Assembly: GCF_019977355.1 (NCBI RefSeq)
Contig: NZ_AP024655.1
Location: forward strand, 2,976,001 to 3,040,000
Length of the DNA stretch: 64,000 bases
Source: Arthrobacter sp. NicSoilB8
Lineage (GTDB): Bacteria > Actinomycetota > Actinomycetes > Actinomycetales > Micrococcaceae
Direction: 5' to 3'
Below are positions 35,876 through 44,033 of the stretch, piece after piece. The translations under genes and the position numbers were made by a program. How positions within the stretch are numbered: position 1 is the stretch's first letter; every line of letters begins with the position of its first letter. Under the pieces are notes generated by a model. That model saw only the letters and a list, made by a program, of their open reading frames with translations. It did not search any database and was not told the DNA's origin.

Positions 35876-36532
35876 ATGTACAGCATGACAACAGCAGATC
35901 CCATCACTCCGCCGGACATTTCGGCAGTCAATCTGCCGGGCGCCCTGATAGCCCTGGGGATCGGCGTCACCGTGTGGCTGCTGGCGTCCTTCGTGATCGC
36001 CGGTATCACCAAGCGTGTCGCCGAGGGCAGCACATTCTTCAAGAAGCGGCATTTCCGCTGGGTGTCTCCCGCTCTGCGGGCACTGGACCACGAGCGCCGG
36101 GTCCAGCGGGCCCACACTATTGGTGCACTGCTCAATAGCGTTGTCGGCGTCCTGGTGGCCGTCCTCACCATCGTGTACGTGCTCAAATACCTGAACGTGG
36201 ACATTGCACCGCTACTGACCAGCGTCGGTATCCTCGGTATCGCCATCGGCTTCGGCGCCCAGCAGCTGATCCGCGACTTCCTGGCCGGCATCTTCATCAC
36301 GCTCGAGGACCAGTACGGGATCGGCGATGTCATCGAAACCTCCGAGGTGGTGGGCACGGTCGAGGCCATGAACCTGCGGATCACGCGGGTCCGCGCCGAG
36401 GACGGCACCATCTGGTACCTGCGCAACGGCGAAATCCTGCGGGTGGGCAACCGTTCCCAGGGCAATTACATCGCGCCGTCTGCCCCGCCGGCCGCAGAGG
36501 CCGATTCCACGCCGCAGCAGGCCGGAGAATAG
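35876..36532 (+). CDS. Small mechanosensitive channel (MscS) family protein
   Basis: A 218-residue MscS-type channel. Three membrane segments are visible (about 20-45, 85-108, 112-140); the pore-helix/beta-domain signature is GIAIGFGAQQLIRDFLAGIFI, followed by EDQYGIGDVIE and the short beta-domain (TRVRAEDGTIWYLRNGEI). The large C-terminal alpha/beta vestibule of E. coli MscS (286 residues) is missing. AAGGAG is 12 bases before ATG 35876 and further from ATG 35885, so the start is not fully certain. Its last codons contain the GGAGA ribosome binding site of the globin gene, four bases downstream. Confidence 0.92.
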   Translation: MYSMTTADPITPPDISAVNLPGALIALGIGVTVWLLASFVIAGITKRVAEGSTFFKKRHFRWVSPALRALDHERRVQRAHTIGALLNSVVGVLVAVLTIVYVLKYLNVDIAPLLTSVGILGIAIGFGAQQLIRDFLAGIFITLEDQYGIGDVIETSEVVGTVEAMNLRITRVRAEDGTIWYLRNGEILRVGNRSQGNYIAPSAPPAAEADSTPQQAGE

Positions 36533-36536
36533 AGAC

Positions 36537-36995
36537 ATGACGATTCCCAGCGCCGGAGAACCAAGCCAGCCCAGGCAGCTGCTGCAGAACGATCCGTTCA
36601 GCCAGCCCGGCTACACGGACAACTTCTACGACGCCGTGGGCGGCCACGAGACCTTCGTGAAGCTCATCGACGTCTTCTACGACGGCGTCGCGACCGATCC
36701 GCTGCTGCGCGCCATGTACCCGGAAGAGGATCTCGGCCCCGCGAAGCGGCGTTTCCTGATGTTCCTGGAACAGTACTGGGGCGGCCCGACGACGTACGGC
36801 GAGGAGCGCGGGCACCCGCGCCTGCGGATGCGCCACATGCCATTCCGGGTGACACCGGAGGCCAAGGAACGCTGGCTGTTTCACATGCGTGCCGCGGTGG
36901 ATGCCCTGGAGCTGCCGCCGCTGTACGAGGGAACGCTCTGGGACTACATGGAGCGGGCGGCCCTTTCCATGGTGAACAGCCCCTCGGAGGCCTGA
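36537..36995 (+). CDS. glbO: Truncated haemoglobin, group II (GlbO type)
   Basis: A 152-residue haem protein with the 2-on-2 globin fold: FYDAVGGHETFVKLIDVFYDGV (A-B helices), FLEQYWGGP, and the proximal-His helix GHPRLRMRHMPF, then ERWLFHMRAAVDAL with the conserved Trp G8 typical of group II. Such proteins handle O2, NO or peroxide. The start overlaps the MscS operon: GGAGA inside the MscS end is eight bases before the ATG. A 13-bp terminator follows the stop. Confidence 0.94.
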   Translation: MTIPSAGEPSQPRQLLQNDPFSQPGYTDNFYDAVGGHETFVKLIDVFYDGVATDPLLRAMYPEEDLGPAKRRFLMFLEQYWGGPTTYGEERGHPRLRMRHMPFRVTPEAKERWLFHMRAAVDALELPPLYEGTLWDYMERAALSMVNSPSEA

Positions 36996-37022
36996 GCGCG
37001 GTCTGGAACGACCGGGACAGGG

Positions 37023-37064
37023 AAAGACCCCGGAGGCACTTGGGGGAATGTCTCCGGGGTCTTT
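37023..37064 (+). terminator. Intrinsic terminator after the globin gene
   Basis: AAAGACCCCGGAG (37023-37035) pairs with CTCCGGGGTCTTT (37052-37064) around a 16-base loop. A-run and T-run flanks make it usable on both strands. Confidence 0.92.
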
Positions 37065-37229
37065 CTGTGAGAAAGAATACCCTGCCGGGTATGGGTTCGC
37101 AAGGTGCTGATCGCAACTGCATTTGCGTGGCGGATCGGTGCGCCTACGTCACCGCGCGGCCCGGCTCCAGCGGCTCCTCGATGCCCGGGGCCATGCCGAA
37201 GAACAGGTGCCCGCACCCCAAGGGCGAAC

Positions 37230-37961
37230 TCACGCCACAGTGCGGTCCGGTGCCTGGCGCCGTTCCCGGCCCGCGGCGAGCGCGCACCGCCGGTTGCCGG
37301 TGAAATGCACGAGGACCGAGACCACGAGGAACGCGACGAGCACCTGCGCCGTCGTCGCCAGCGCGGCTGCCCACCCGCCGTCCAGCGTCGGATCGAGGAA
37401 GTCGTAGACGTACCAGCCGTCGATCGCCCCGCGCCCCCAGGAGAAAACGAGGAAGGCGACTGGGTAGCCGAGCCATAGGAGCGGACGCCACCATTTGCCG
37501 CGCACGGTCTTCGTCACGAGGAGCCAGTCGAGGGCGACGAATAGCGGAGCCAGGCGGTGGTGCGCGAGCTGGGGCCAGTACATGTCCCAGCTCCACCACG
37601 GCTCGCCCGGCGGGGCCACGAGGACCGCGTAGATGATCCCCGTCATCACCAGATAGAAGACGAGCGCGCCGAACACATGGTCCCACCACCCCGGCAGCCG
37701 GCTCCGCGGCCGGACGGCGGATGCGATGAGCACGAGTCCCAGGACGAAGTTCGACTGGACCGTGAATTCCGAGTAGAGCTGGAAGACGTCTACGTCGTTG
37801 CCGGGCTGCGTGGCGTCATAGGTCTTCTGGCCGAGGGCGATCAGCACGAAGACTCCGACGGCGAAGCGGAGCATGCGGATCCAGGCGCGGTCCGGATGCA
37901 ACGCGTCATTAAAGCCGACGTGTCGCTCAATCGCAGGATCCAGCACCAATAGACCGCTCAT
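37230..37961 (-). CDS. Pr6Pr family membrane protein
   Basis: A 243-residue protein with about six membrane helices. Recognisable family segments are FTVQSNFVLGLVLI, DHVFGALVFYLVMTGIIYAVL, MYWPQLAHHRLAPLFVALDW and PVAFLVFSWGRG. FAR-17a/AIG1-like architecture; no catalytic role is established. ATG 37961 was chosen over the far upstream frame; CATACT six bases before it is a near-match to the leaderless -10 pattern. Confidence 0.88.
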   Translation of the reverse strand: MSGLLVLDPAIERHVGFNDALHPDRAWIRMLRFAVGVFVLIALGQKTYDATQPGNDVDVFQLYSEFTVQSNFVLGLVLIASAVRPRSRLPGWWDHVFGALVFYLVMTGIIYAVLVAPPGEPWWSWDMYWPQLAHHRLAPLFVALDWLLVTKTVRGKWWRPLLWLGYPVAFLVFSWGRGAIDGWYVYDFLDPTLDGGWAAALATTAQVLVAFLVVSVLVHFTGNRRCALAAGRERRQAPDRTVA

Positions 37962-38041
37962 GCGCTCAGTATGGCAGGGACGTCCGGACCGGGACAGCCG
38001 AAAGAGCAGGGCCGGAAATCCGCCTCCACCGGCGCATGGTC

Positions 38042-38701
38042 CTAGAGCCCGGAACCTGTCCGGACCAGTACATGGCCGCGGGTGCCGCTGAGGCGGAACC
38101 ACCGCCCGGCCCGGAAGAGCCGCTGCTCGCCGTCGGCCAGGAAGCCCAGGGTCAGTGCAGCGAACGCGGCGCCGGCCGGAAGACCGCCGGCGTCGGGCAG
38201 TTCCCGGCCCCAGACGGCCGCCCGGGCATTGTTGACGATCAGCGCGCCCGGCTTGTCCGGGATGACCGCAGCGATCTCTCGGATGCCGGTCTCGGCGGCG
38301 TCCCGCAGGACGGTGTCCCCCAGCGTGCCGAGGAGCTCCCAGCCGGTCCGCGGCGCGCCGATCCCGGCCCACGACTCGCTGACGGTCACCGCCGGAACGG
38401 GAAGTTCGACGTCGTGTTCCCCCGCCCGTGCCAGACGGTCCAGGACCGCGGACAGCGGCACGGTCACGTCGGTGTCCGCCGGCCGCGCCAGCGCCATGGT
38501 CCGCAGGCCCAGGATGGTGGGGGTGGATTCGCCGAGGAGCCGGGGCCGCAGCACGCAGACGTAGGCGGCCAGGACCGGGCCCGCGGCCTGGAGCCTGATG
38601 GCGCCGTCGTCAATGGACTTGGCCCGGGTGGCGAAAGTGCGCAGGTCGGCGAGGTCGCGGGGATCGGTGAACTGCAGGGGCTGGGTTAGGACATCAGACA
38701 C
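38042..38701 (-). CDS. Conserved hypothetical protein
   Basis: About 219 residues, starting VSDVLTQPLQFTDPRDLADLRTFATRAKSIDDGAIRLQ. Soluble, without signal peptide or membrane segment. It looks like two alpha/beta halves; the end RWFRLSGTRGHVLVRTGSGL suggests a closing beta-hairpin. I do not recognise the family and see no catalytic motif. GTG 38701 has TAGAGT seven bases upstream, so it is probably leaderless; the longer upstream frame would run antisense into tesB and is rejected. It is divergent from tesB. Confidence 0.8.
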   Translation of the reverse strand: MSDVLTQPLQFTDPRDLADLRTFATRAKSIDDGAIRLQAAGPVLAAYVCVLRPRLLGESTPTILGLRTMALARPADTDVTVPLSAVLDRLARAGEHDVELPVPAVTVSESWAGIGAPRTGWELLGTLGDTVLRDAAETGIREIAAVIPDKPGALIVNNARAAVWGRELPDAGGLPAGAAFAALTLGFLADGEQRLFRAGRWFRLSGTRGHVLVRTGSGL

Positions 38702-38803
38702 ACCACCGACTCTACCGGCTGCGCTTCCTTTCAGCGGTGCCGGCTGTTGAGCAGTGTCATGAGGCTTTTTGAGCAGTGTCACGGGGCCGTCTAGAGTCAG
38801 ACC

Positions 38804-39766
38804 ATGACTGAAGCCGAAGCCGGACTGCAGGGGCTCCCCACGCAGGACCCCACCTCCTCGCTCATCCAGCTCCTCAACCTCGGCGAGCTCGAGGGCGCAC
38901 GGACGGACGAGGACATCTTCATGGGTCCCTCGCAGCAGCAGCCCAGGCACCGCGTCTTCGGCGGCCAGGTCCTGGCGCAGTCCCTCGTCGCCGGAAGCCG
39001 CACTGTCGATGCTGACCGCAGCGTGCACTCCATGCACGGCTACTTTCTGCGGCCGGGAGACGCCAACAAGCCGATCACCTTCGGCGTGCAGCGCCTGCGC
39101 GACGGCCGGTCCTTCTCGGCCCGCCGGGTCCATGCCTATCAGGAGGGAATGCCCATCCTGTCCATGATCGCCTCCTTCCAGGCCGAGGACGAAGGCATCG
39201 AGCACCAGTCCGAGATGCCGGCTGGCATCCCGGACCCCGAATCGCTGCCCAGCACGGCCGACCTCCTGGGCAAGTTCGATCACCCCGTGGCCCGGCACTG
39301 GGCCTACGAGCGGCCCTTCGATATCCGCCATGTCGATCCGGCACTCTACGTCTCGGCCGAGGGGCCCAGGGAAGCACGCAACGCCGTCTGGATGAAGACG
39401 TTCGGTCCGATGCCCGACGACGCCGGCCTGCACCGGGCGGCCCTGGCCTATGCGAGCGACTACACCCTGCTGGAGTCGGTTCTGCGCAGGCACGGGATGA
39501 GCTGGATTACCCCCGGGATGTCCGTGGCGAGCCTGGACCACGCCATGTGGTGGCACCGCCCGGTCCGGGTCGACGAATGGCTCCTGTACGTCCAGGAATC
39601 CCCCAGCGCCCAGGGCGCGCGGGGCCTTGCCACCGGGAGGATCTTCAGCCGGGACGGCCGGCACGTGGCAACGGTGGCGCAGGAAGGCATGGTCCGGGTC
39701 CCGAACGAGCTCAAGAACGACGATTTCAAGGACACAGCGCAGGGCGCCGTCCAGACCGCCATCTAG
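38804..39766 (+). CDS. tesB: Acyl-CoA thioesterase II (TesB)
   Basis: Double hot-dog thioesterase of 320 residues that hydrolyses fatty acyl-CoA. N-terminal hot-dog motif HRVFGGQVLAQSL with SVHSMHGYFLRPGD; C-terminal half with ASDYTLLESVL, SLDHAMWWHRP and DEWLLYVQESPSAQGARGL, matching the family Asp/Gln catalytic region. TAGAGT (38792-38797) lies exactly six bases before ATG 38804, so the mRNA should be leaderless. Confidence 0.96.
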   Translation: MTEAEAGLQGLPTQDPTSSLIQLLNLGELEGARTDEDIFMGPSQQQPRHRVFGGQVLAQSLVAGSRTVDADRSVHSMHGYFLRPGDANKPITFGVQRLRDGRSFSARRVHAYQEGMPILSMIASFQAEDEGIEHQSEMPAGIPDPESLPSTADLLGKFDHPVARHWAYERPFDIRHVDPALYVSAEGPREARNAVWMKTFGPMPDDAGLHRAALAYASDYTLLESVLRRHGMSWITPGMSVASLDHAMWWHRPVRVDEWLLYVQESPSAQGARGLATGRIFSRDGRHVATVAQEGMVRVPNELKNDDFKDTAQGAVQTAI

Positions 39767-39817
39767 TTCAGAGTCCTGCAGCACCAGATGCGAAAGGCCG
39801 ACCGCAGCTAGGGCGCC

Positions 39818-40441
39818 CTAGCCCTCCTGGCCGACGGCCGACATATCGCCGACGCCGGGCGTGCCATCGGCGAGCGCGTAGCGCTGGAATACCGCACCCT
39901 TCGGCGAGGCGACGACCGGCTCGATGAGTCTGAGGTTCGTCGGAACCACCCCGTCGGCGAAGACCTTCTTTCCGCTGCCGAGGAGGATCGGATACACCCA
40001 GAGCGTGAGCCGGTCGAAGAGCCGCTCGGCGAACAGGGTCTGCACGAAGTTGAGACTGCCGATGACATGGGTGTTCTCGTGCCGGTCGCGCAGTTCGCGT
40101 ACGGCGGCGATGACATCAGGACCCAGCAGTGTGGAGCCGGCCCACTCGAGGGCCGGCGTCCGGTGCGAGGCCACGTATTTCGGGAGCCGGTTGAACAGCC
40201 GCGCGATCTCACCGTCCGCGTGAGGCCAGTACCCGGCGAAAATGTCGTAGGTCCGGCGGCCAAGCAGCAGCGCGTCCATCCCCGCCATCCCGGACTTGAC
40301 CTGCTCGCCGACGACCTCGTCTAAGAGGGGTGCCTGCCAGCCGCCAAATGCGAAACCGCCGGCAGGGTCCTCCTCCGGGCCGCCGGGCGCCTGCGCGACG
40401 CCGTCGAGCGTGGTGAACAGGTCGATATGGATCAGTCCCAT
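39818..40441 (-). CDS. Dihydrofolate reductase family protein (RibD C-terminal domain type)
   Basis: A 207-residue reductase-fold protein with IHIDLFTTLDGVAQAPGG at the start, the LLLGRRTYDIFAGYWP cofactor segment, NTHVIGSLNFVQTLF and the closing PILLGSGKKVFADG. Proteins of this type are NADPH-dependent reductases of unknown substrate (YyaP/YwjB-like), not FolA. AAGGAG lies six bases before ATG 40441. The stop codon falls inside a 16-bp perfect palindrome (39807-39822), which may be a short hairpin between convergent genes. Confidence 0.9.
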   Translation of the reverse strand: MGLIHIDLFTTLDGVAQAPGGPEEDPAGGFAFGGWQAPLLDEVVGEQVKSGMAGMDALLLGRRTYDIFAGYWPHADGEIARLFNRLPKYVASHRTPALEWAGSTLLGPDVIAAVRELRDRHENTHVIGSLNFVQTLFAERLFDRLTLWVYPILLGSGKKVFADGVVPTNLRLIEPVVASPKGAVFQRYALADGTPGVGDMSAVGQEG

Positions 40442-40575
40442 GCCGTGCTCCTTCGCTGTCGCCCGTCGTCGCCCGGGCGACGGGATCACTTCGACGCTCC
40501 CACACGATCCCCCTGCAGGCAACAGGTTTCAACGCTTCGTTCCCCTGGCCGGTTCCGGGTTGTCCACCGGCACAC

Positions 40576-40613
40576 ACAAGGCCGGCTCCCCGGGGGCGGA
40601 GAGCCGGCCTTGT
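40576..40613 (-). terminator. Intrinsic terminator after ettA
   Basis: 13-bp perfect stem (40576-40588 with 40601-40613), 12-base loop, about 20 bases beyond the ettA stop on the minus strand. Confidence 0.88.
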
Positions 40614-40633
40614 CGTGGCGCTGTGGGACGTGC

Positions 40634-42316
40634 TTAGTCGCGGGTGAGGCGGCGGTGCGTCACGCGGTGCGGCTTGGCCGCGTCCGGGCCCAGTCGCTCG
40701 ACCTTGTTCTCCTCGTAGGACTCGAAGTTGCCCTCGAACCAATACCACTTGGAGGGGTTCTCCTCGTCGCCTTCGTACGCGAGGATGTGTGTGGCCACGC
40801 GGTCCAGGAACCAGCGGTCGTGCGAGACGACGACGGCGCAGCCCGGGAATTCGAGCAGGGCGTTTTCGAGGCTGCTGAGCGTCTCGACGTCGAGGTCGTT
40901 AGTCGGTTCGTCAAGGAGCAGCAGGTTGCCGCCCTGCTTGAGGGTCAGCGCAAGGTTCAGGCGGTTGCGCTCACCGCCGGAAAGCACTCCGGCCTTCTTC
41001 TGCTGGTCAGGGCCTTTGAAGCCGAAGGCGGCAACATAGGCGCGGGACGGCATTTCGACGTGCCCGACCTGGATGTAGTCGAGACCGTCGGACACGACCT
41101 CCCACAGGGTCTTGTTGGGGTCGATGCCGCCGCGGCTCTGGTCGGCGTAGGAGATCTTGACGGAATCGCCGATCTTTAGTTCGCCGCCATCGAGCGGTTC
41201 GAGACCCACGATGGTCTTGAACAGGGTGGATTTGCCGACGCCGTTCGGGCCGATGACGCCGACGATGCCGTTGCGCGGGAGGGTGAAGGACAGGCCGTCG
41301 ATCAGCGTGCGGTCATCGAAGCCCTTCTGGAGGTCCTTGGCCTCCAGAACAAGTCCGCCGAGACGCGGGCCCGGCGGGATCTGGATCTCCTCGAAGTCGA
41401 GCTTGCGGGTGCGGTCTGCCTCGGCAGCCATTTCCTCGTAGCGGGCCAGACGGGCCTTGGACTTGGTCTGGCGGCCCTTGGCGTTGGAGCGGACCCACTC
41501 GAGTTCCTCGGTGAGGCGCTTGGCCTGCTTGGCGTCCTTCTTGCCCTGGACTTCAAGGCGGGCACGCTTCTTCTCCAGGTACGTGGAGTAGTTGCCCTCG
41601 TAGGGGTACAGGTGGCCGCGGTCCACTTCGGCGATCCATTCGGCCACGTGGTCCAGGAAGTAACGGTCGTGGGTCACGGCGAGGACGGCACCTGCGTAGC
41701 TGGAGAGGTGCTGTTCAAGCCACAGCACGCTCTCGGCGTCGAGGTGGTTAGTGGGCTCGTCGAGCAGCAGCAGGTCCGGCTTCTGCAGCAGGAGCTTGCA
41801 CAAGGCGACGCGGCGGCGCTCACCACCGGAGAGCAGGGTGACGTCGGCATCGGCCGGCGGGCAGCGCAGGGCGTCCATGGCCTGTTCCAGCTGGGAATCG
41901 ATGTCCCAGGCGTCGGCCGCGTCGATCGCTTCCTGCAGCTGTCCCATTTCCTCGAGGAGGACATCGTAGTCAGCGTCCGGGCTGGCCATTTCCTCGGAGA
42001 TCTCGTTGAAGCGCTGGATCTTGCCGTAGATCTCGCCGACGCCTTCCTGGACGTTGCCCAGGACGGTCTTGTCTTCGTTCAGCGGCGGCTCCTGCAGCAG
42101 GATGCCGACCGTGTAGCCGGGGCTCAGCCGGGCCTCGCCGTTGGAGGGAGTGTCCAGGCCTGCCATGATTTTCAGAATGGTGGACTTACCGGCACCATTC
42201 GGGCCGACAACGCCAATCTTGGCCCCCGGGAAGAAGGACATGCTTACGTCATCGAGGATGAGTTTTTCGCCGACAGCCTTACGGGCCTTGGTCATTGTGT
42301 AGATAAATTCCGCCAT
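40634..42316 (-). CDS. ettA: ABC-F ATPase, energy-dependent translational throttle EttA
   Basis: A 560-residue soluble twin-ATPase that binds the ribosomal E site and gates elongation according to ATP/ADP. First ATPase: Walker A GPNGAGKST at 38-46, an inserted arm region, LSGGE signature, LLLLDEPTNHLD. A charged linker helix (KKRARLEVQGKKDAKQAKR) follows. Second ATPase: GPNGVGKST, LSGGERNRLNLA, LLLDEPTNDLD. No membrane domain. The start MAEFIYTMTKARKAVG is typical of EttA; TAGATT lies seven bases upstream of ATG 42316, suggesting leaderless initiation. A terminator follows. Confidence 0.96.
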   Translation of the reverse strand: MAEFIYTMTKARKAVGEKLILDDVSMSFFPGAKIGVVGPNGAGKSTILKIMAGLDTPSNGEARLSPGYTVGILLQEPPLNEDKTVLGNVQEGVGEIYGKIQRFNEISEEMASPDADYDVLLEEMGQLQEAIDAADAWDIDSQLEQAMDALRCPPADADVTLLSGGERRRVALCKLLLQKPDLLLLDEPTNHLDAESVLWLEQHLSSYAGAVLAVTHDRYFLDHVAEWIAEVDRGHLYPYEGNYSTYLEKKRARLEVQGKKDAKQAKRLTEELEWVRSNAKGRQTKSKARLARYEEMAAEADRTRKLDFEEIQIPPGPRLGGLVLEAKDLQKGFDDRTLIDGLSFTLPRNGIVGVIGPNGVGKSTLFKTIVGLEPLDGGELKIGDSVKISYADQSRGGIDPNKTLWEVVSDGLDYIQVGHVEMPSRAYVAAFGFKGPDQQKKAGVLSGGERNRLNLALTLKQGGNLLLLDEPTNDLDVETLSSLENALLEFPGCAVVVSHDRWFLDRVATHILAYEGDEENPSKWYWFEGNFESYEENKVERLGPDAAKPHRVTHRRLTRD

Positions 42317-42661
42317 GCCTACAAATCTAGTGGTTCGGCCGGGATAACTCACATTCCGGAAGCCCGGGATCGGCCCTTTGACGTCGCCGGACAGCCCCGG
42401 ACCGACGTGGACGGCACAGTTCAGCCCTCGATGCCCACAAGGCAGCCGCCTGAGGCCAGGCGGCAGCACGCTGACGGTAACGCGGCCGTTGCGCGTCCGG
42501 GCGACGGCGCAGGTGCCGCCGTCACGCCCGGCGGCACCTGCAGCATCGGCAGCCGGACCTGTGGGTGCCCGGCCGGTGGGCAGCCGGACCCTGGCCAGCA
42601 GCGTTGTTCCGCAGTTGTCCGTCTAGTCGACCCGCAGTGTCGTCCCGCAGTTCCCCGGGAT
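42317..42661. other. Gap between ettA and ssb without supported genes
   Basis: About 345 bases holding the ettA -10 (42324-42329) and otherwise GC-rich sequence with several short direct and inverted GCCGG/CGGCA blocks (about 42480-42610). Open frames on both strands lack binding sites and family features. I see nothing further that I can name. Confidence 0.5.
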
Positions 42662-43252
42662 TCAAGCTGCGGCCTCCTTCAGCTCGCCGGTTTGCTCGTC
42701 CACCTCCTCTTCCTCGCCGTTCGCGTCATTGATGAACGTCGTGTGGAGCCCGGCGCCGTCCGCGCCTTCACCACCGTCCGCGCCGGCATCCCCGCCGTCG
42801 CCGGCATCCGTCGGCAGCCCGCTGCCGTCGCCATCCCCGATGCCGGGCGCCGCGGGTGCACCGGGGGCTCCCGACCCGGCGGCTGAGAGGTTTCCTGCTG
42901 CCGAGCGCGTGAAGTTGGCAGAGCCCCACATGAGATCGTGGCCGACGGACTCGGCATCGATCTCGGCGACGTGATAGACCCGGCCGTCCTTTTCCCAGCT
43001 CCGCATCTTGAGCCTGCCAACAACGATGACGCGCTGGCCTTTCCGGACGCTGCAGCCGATGTTGCCGGCCAGTTGCCGGTACCCCTGGACAGTGAACCAG
43101 TTGGTGTTGCCATCCACCCAGGTGCTGGAGGCGCGGTCGTAGCGGCGCTCGGTGGCGCCGAGCCGGAATGACGCCGTGGCCACCCCGCCGGGAGTGGTTG
43201 CACTTCTGATCTCCGAGGCGACGAAGCCACGGACCGTAATGTTGTCGCTCAT
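42662..43252 (-). CDS. ssb: Single-stranded DNA-binding protein paralogue
   Basis: An OB-fold SSB of 196 residues. Core motifs are ITVRGFVASEIRS, GVATASFRLGATERRYD, NTNWFTVQGYRQLAGNIG, VRKGQRVIVVGRLKMRSWE and YHVAEIDAESVGHDL. The linker is Gly/Asp/Ala-rich. The C-terminus ends ELKEAAA and lacks the conserved DDDIPF tip that recruits partner proteins, so this is probably an accessory paralogue rather than the replicative SSB (inference). Not near rpsF/rpsR either, which supports that. ATG 43252 follows AGGA at seven bases. Confidence 0.92.
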   Translation of the reverse strand: MSDNITVRGFVASEIRSATTPGGVATASFRLGATERRYDRASSTWVDGNTNWFTVQGYRQLAGNIGCSVRKGQRVIVVGRLKMRSWEKDGRVYHVAEIDAESVGHDLMWGSANFTRSAAGNLSAAGSGAPGAPAAPGIGDGDGSGLPTDAGDGGDAGADGGEGADGAGLHTTFINDANGEEEEVDEQTGELKEAAA

Positions 43253-43496
43253 TCTCATGTCCTGTCTCGAATTGTCGTGCCCTGGCGGGCAGTTCCAGCA
43301 TCCTGCCGCGGACCGCGGCTGGGGAGGGGCCGACTGTGCCATGTGGAAAACCGGCCGCCGGCGGCGGTGCCGGCGATGTGTTGGGGAATGGTCCCGCCTG
43401 CAGGACAGGACATCCGCCGGTGTTGACCGTCACCGGCCGTCCGGCACTGTAAACTTTTGGAGGCGTCCCCCGGCAGCAGCCGGCGGGATCCAGCGT

Positions 43497-43569
43497 GCCC
43501 CAGTAGCTCAGGGGATAGAGCAGCGGCCTTCTAATCCGCCGGTCGGGGGTTCGATTCCCTCCTGGGGCA
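43497..43569 (+). tRNA. tRNA-Arg (anticodon TCT)
   Basis: Acceptor GCCCCAG with CTGGGGC, D-arm AGCTCAGGGGATAGAGC, anticodon arm GCGGC-CTTCTAA-TCCGC (closing C/T mismatch), T-arm GGGGGTTCGATTCCCTC. Discriminator A; CCA not encoded. A hairpin terminator follows at once. Confidence 0.96.
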
Positions 43570-43577
43570 CAAGAGAG

Positions 43578-43612
43578 CGGCTCTGACCTGCGACAACGCA
43601 AGGTCAGGGCCG
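43578..43612 (+). terminator. Terminator after tRNA-Arg
   Basis: 12-bp stem with one U.G pair (43578-43589 with 43601-43612), an 11-base loop, then TTTCC. It starts nine bases after the tRNA. Confidence 0.85.
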
Positions 43613-43724
43613 TTTCCTGCTCCAACCTCGGGTACGTTCCACCGGAACCCGCCGAATCGCCGCCGAACCCACCTCCCACACTGGAAACGGCGCAGGGCCG
43701 GTGCACCGCCGGTGGCACCTGGCA

Positions 43725-43937
43725 TCATGCGCCTGGCGGGCAGTCCAAGCCCTCGGAGGCGGCGGCACACCCGTTGTGCCTGGCCGTAAGCTCATCCAGT
43801 CGGGCCTGCTGGTCCCGGACGAGGGCAAGGAGATATCGCCGGTCGCGGACGTTCTGGTCGACGACCCGGCCGGCATATTCGTTCTCGTCCTCTGTGAGCC
43901 GCGCTTCGATGGCGGCGAGTTCGTCAGAGGCGCCCAT
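43725..43937 (-). CDS. Small hypothetical protein, 70 residues
   Basis: MGASDELAAIEARLTEDENE onward: an acidic, Ala/Leu/Glu/Arg-rich chain with heptad spacing, probably one or two coiled-coil helices. It ends HNGCAAASEGLDCPPGA, with two cysteines in the tail. No family recognised. A strong AAGGAG six bases before ATG 43937 is the main reason to believe it is expressed. It lies downstream of corA on the same strand, 96 bases after its stop. Confidence 0.7.
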   Translation of the reverse strand: MGASDELAAIEARLTEDENEYAGRVVDQNVRDRRYLLALVRDQQARLDELTARHNGCAAASEGLDCPPGA

Positions 43938-44033
43938 TCCGTTCTCCTTGATGTGGTTCGTGGTGTCAGCCGGATCCGGTCTGACTTTGCCTCCCTACGT
44001 CACAAAACATGCTGTGCCGCCGGCGGCCGGGCG

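Noticed and set aside
42378..42626. Small plus-strand frame between ettA and ssb
   Set aside because: Pro/Ala/Ser-rich translation, no binding site, no recognisable fold.
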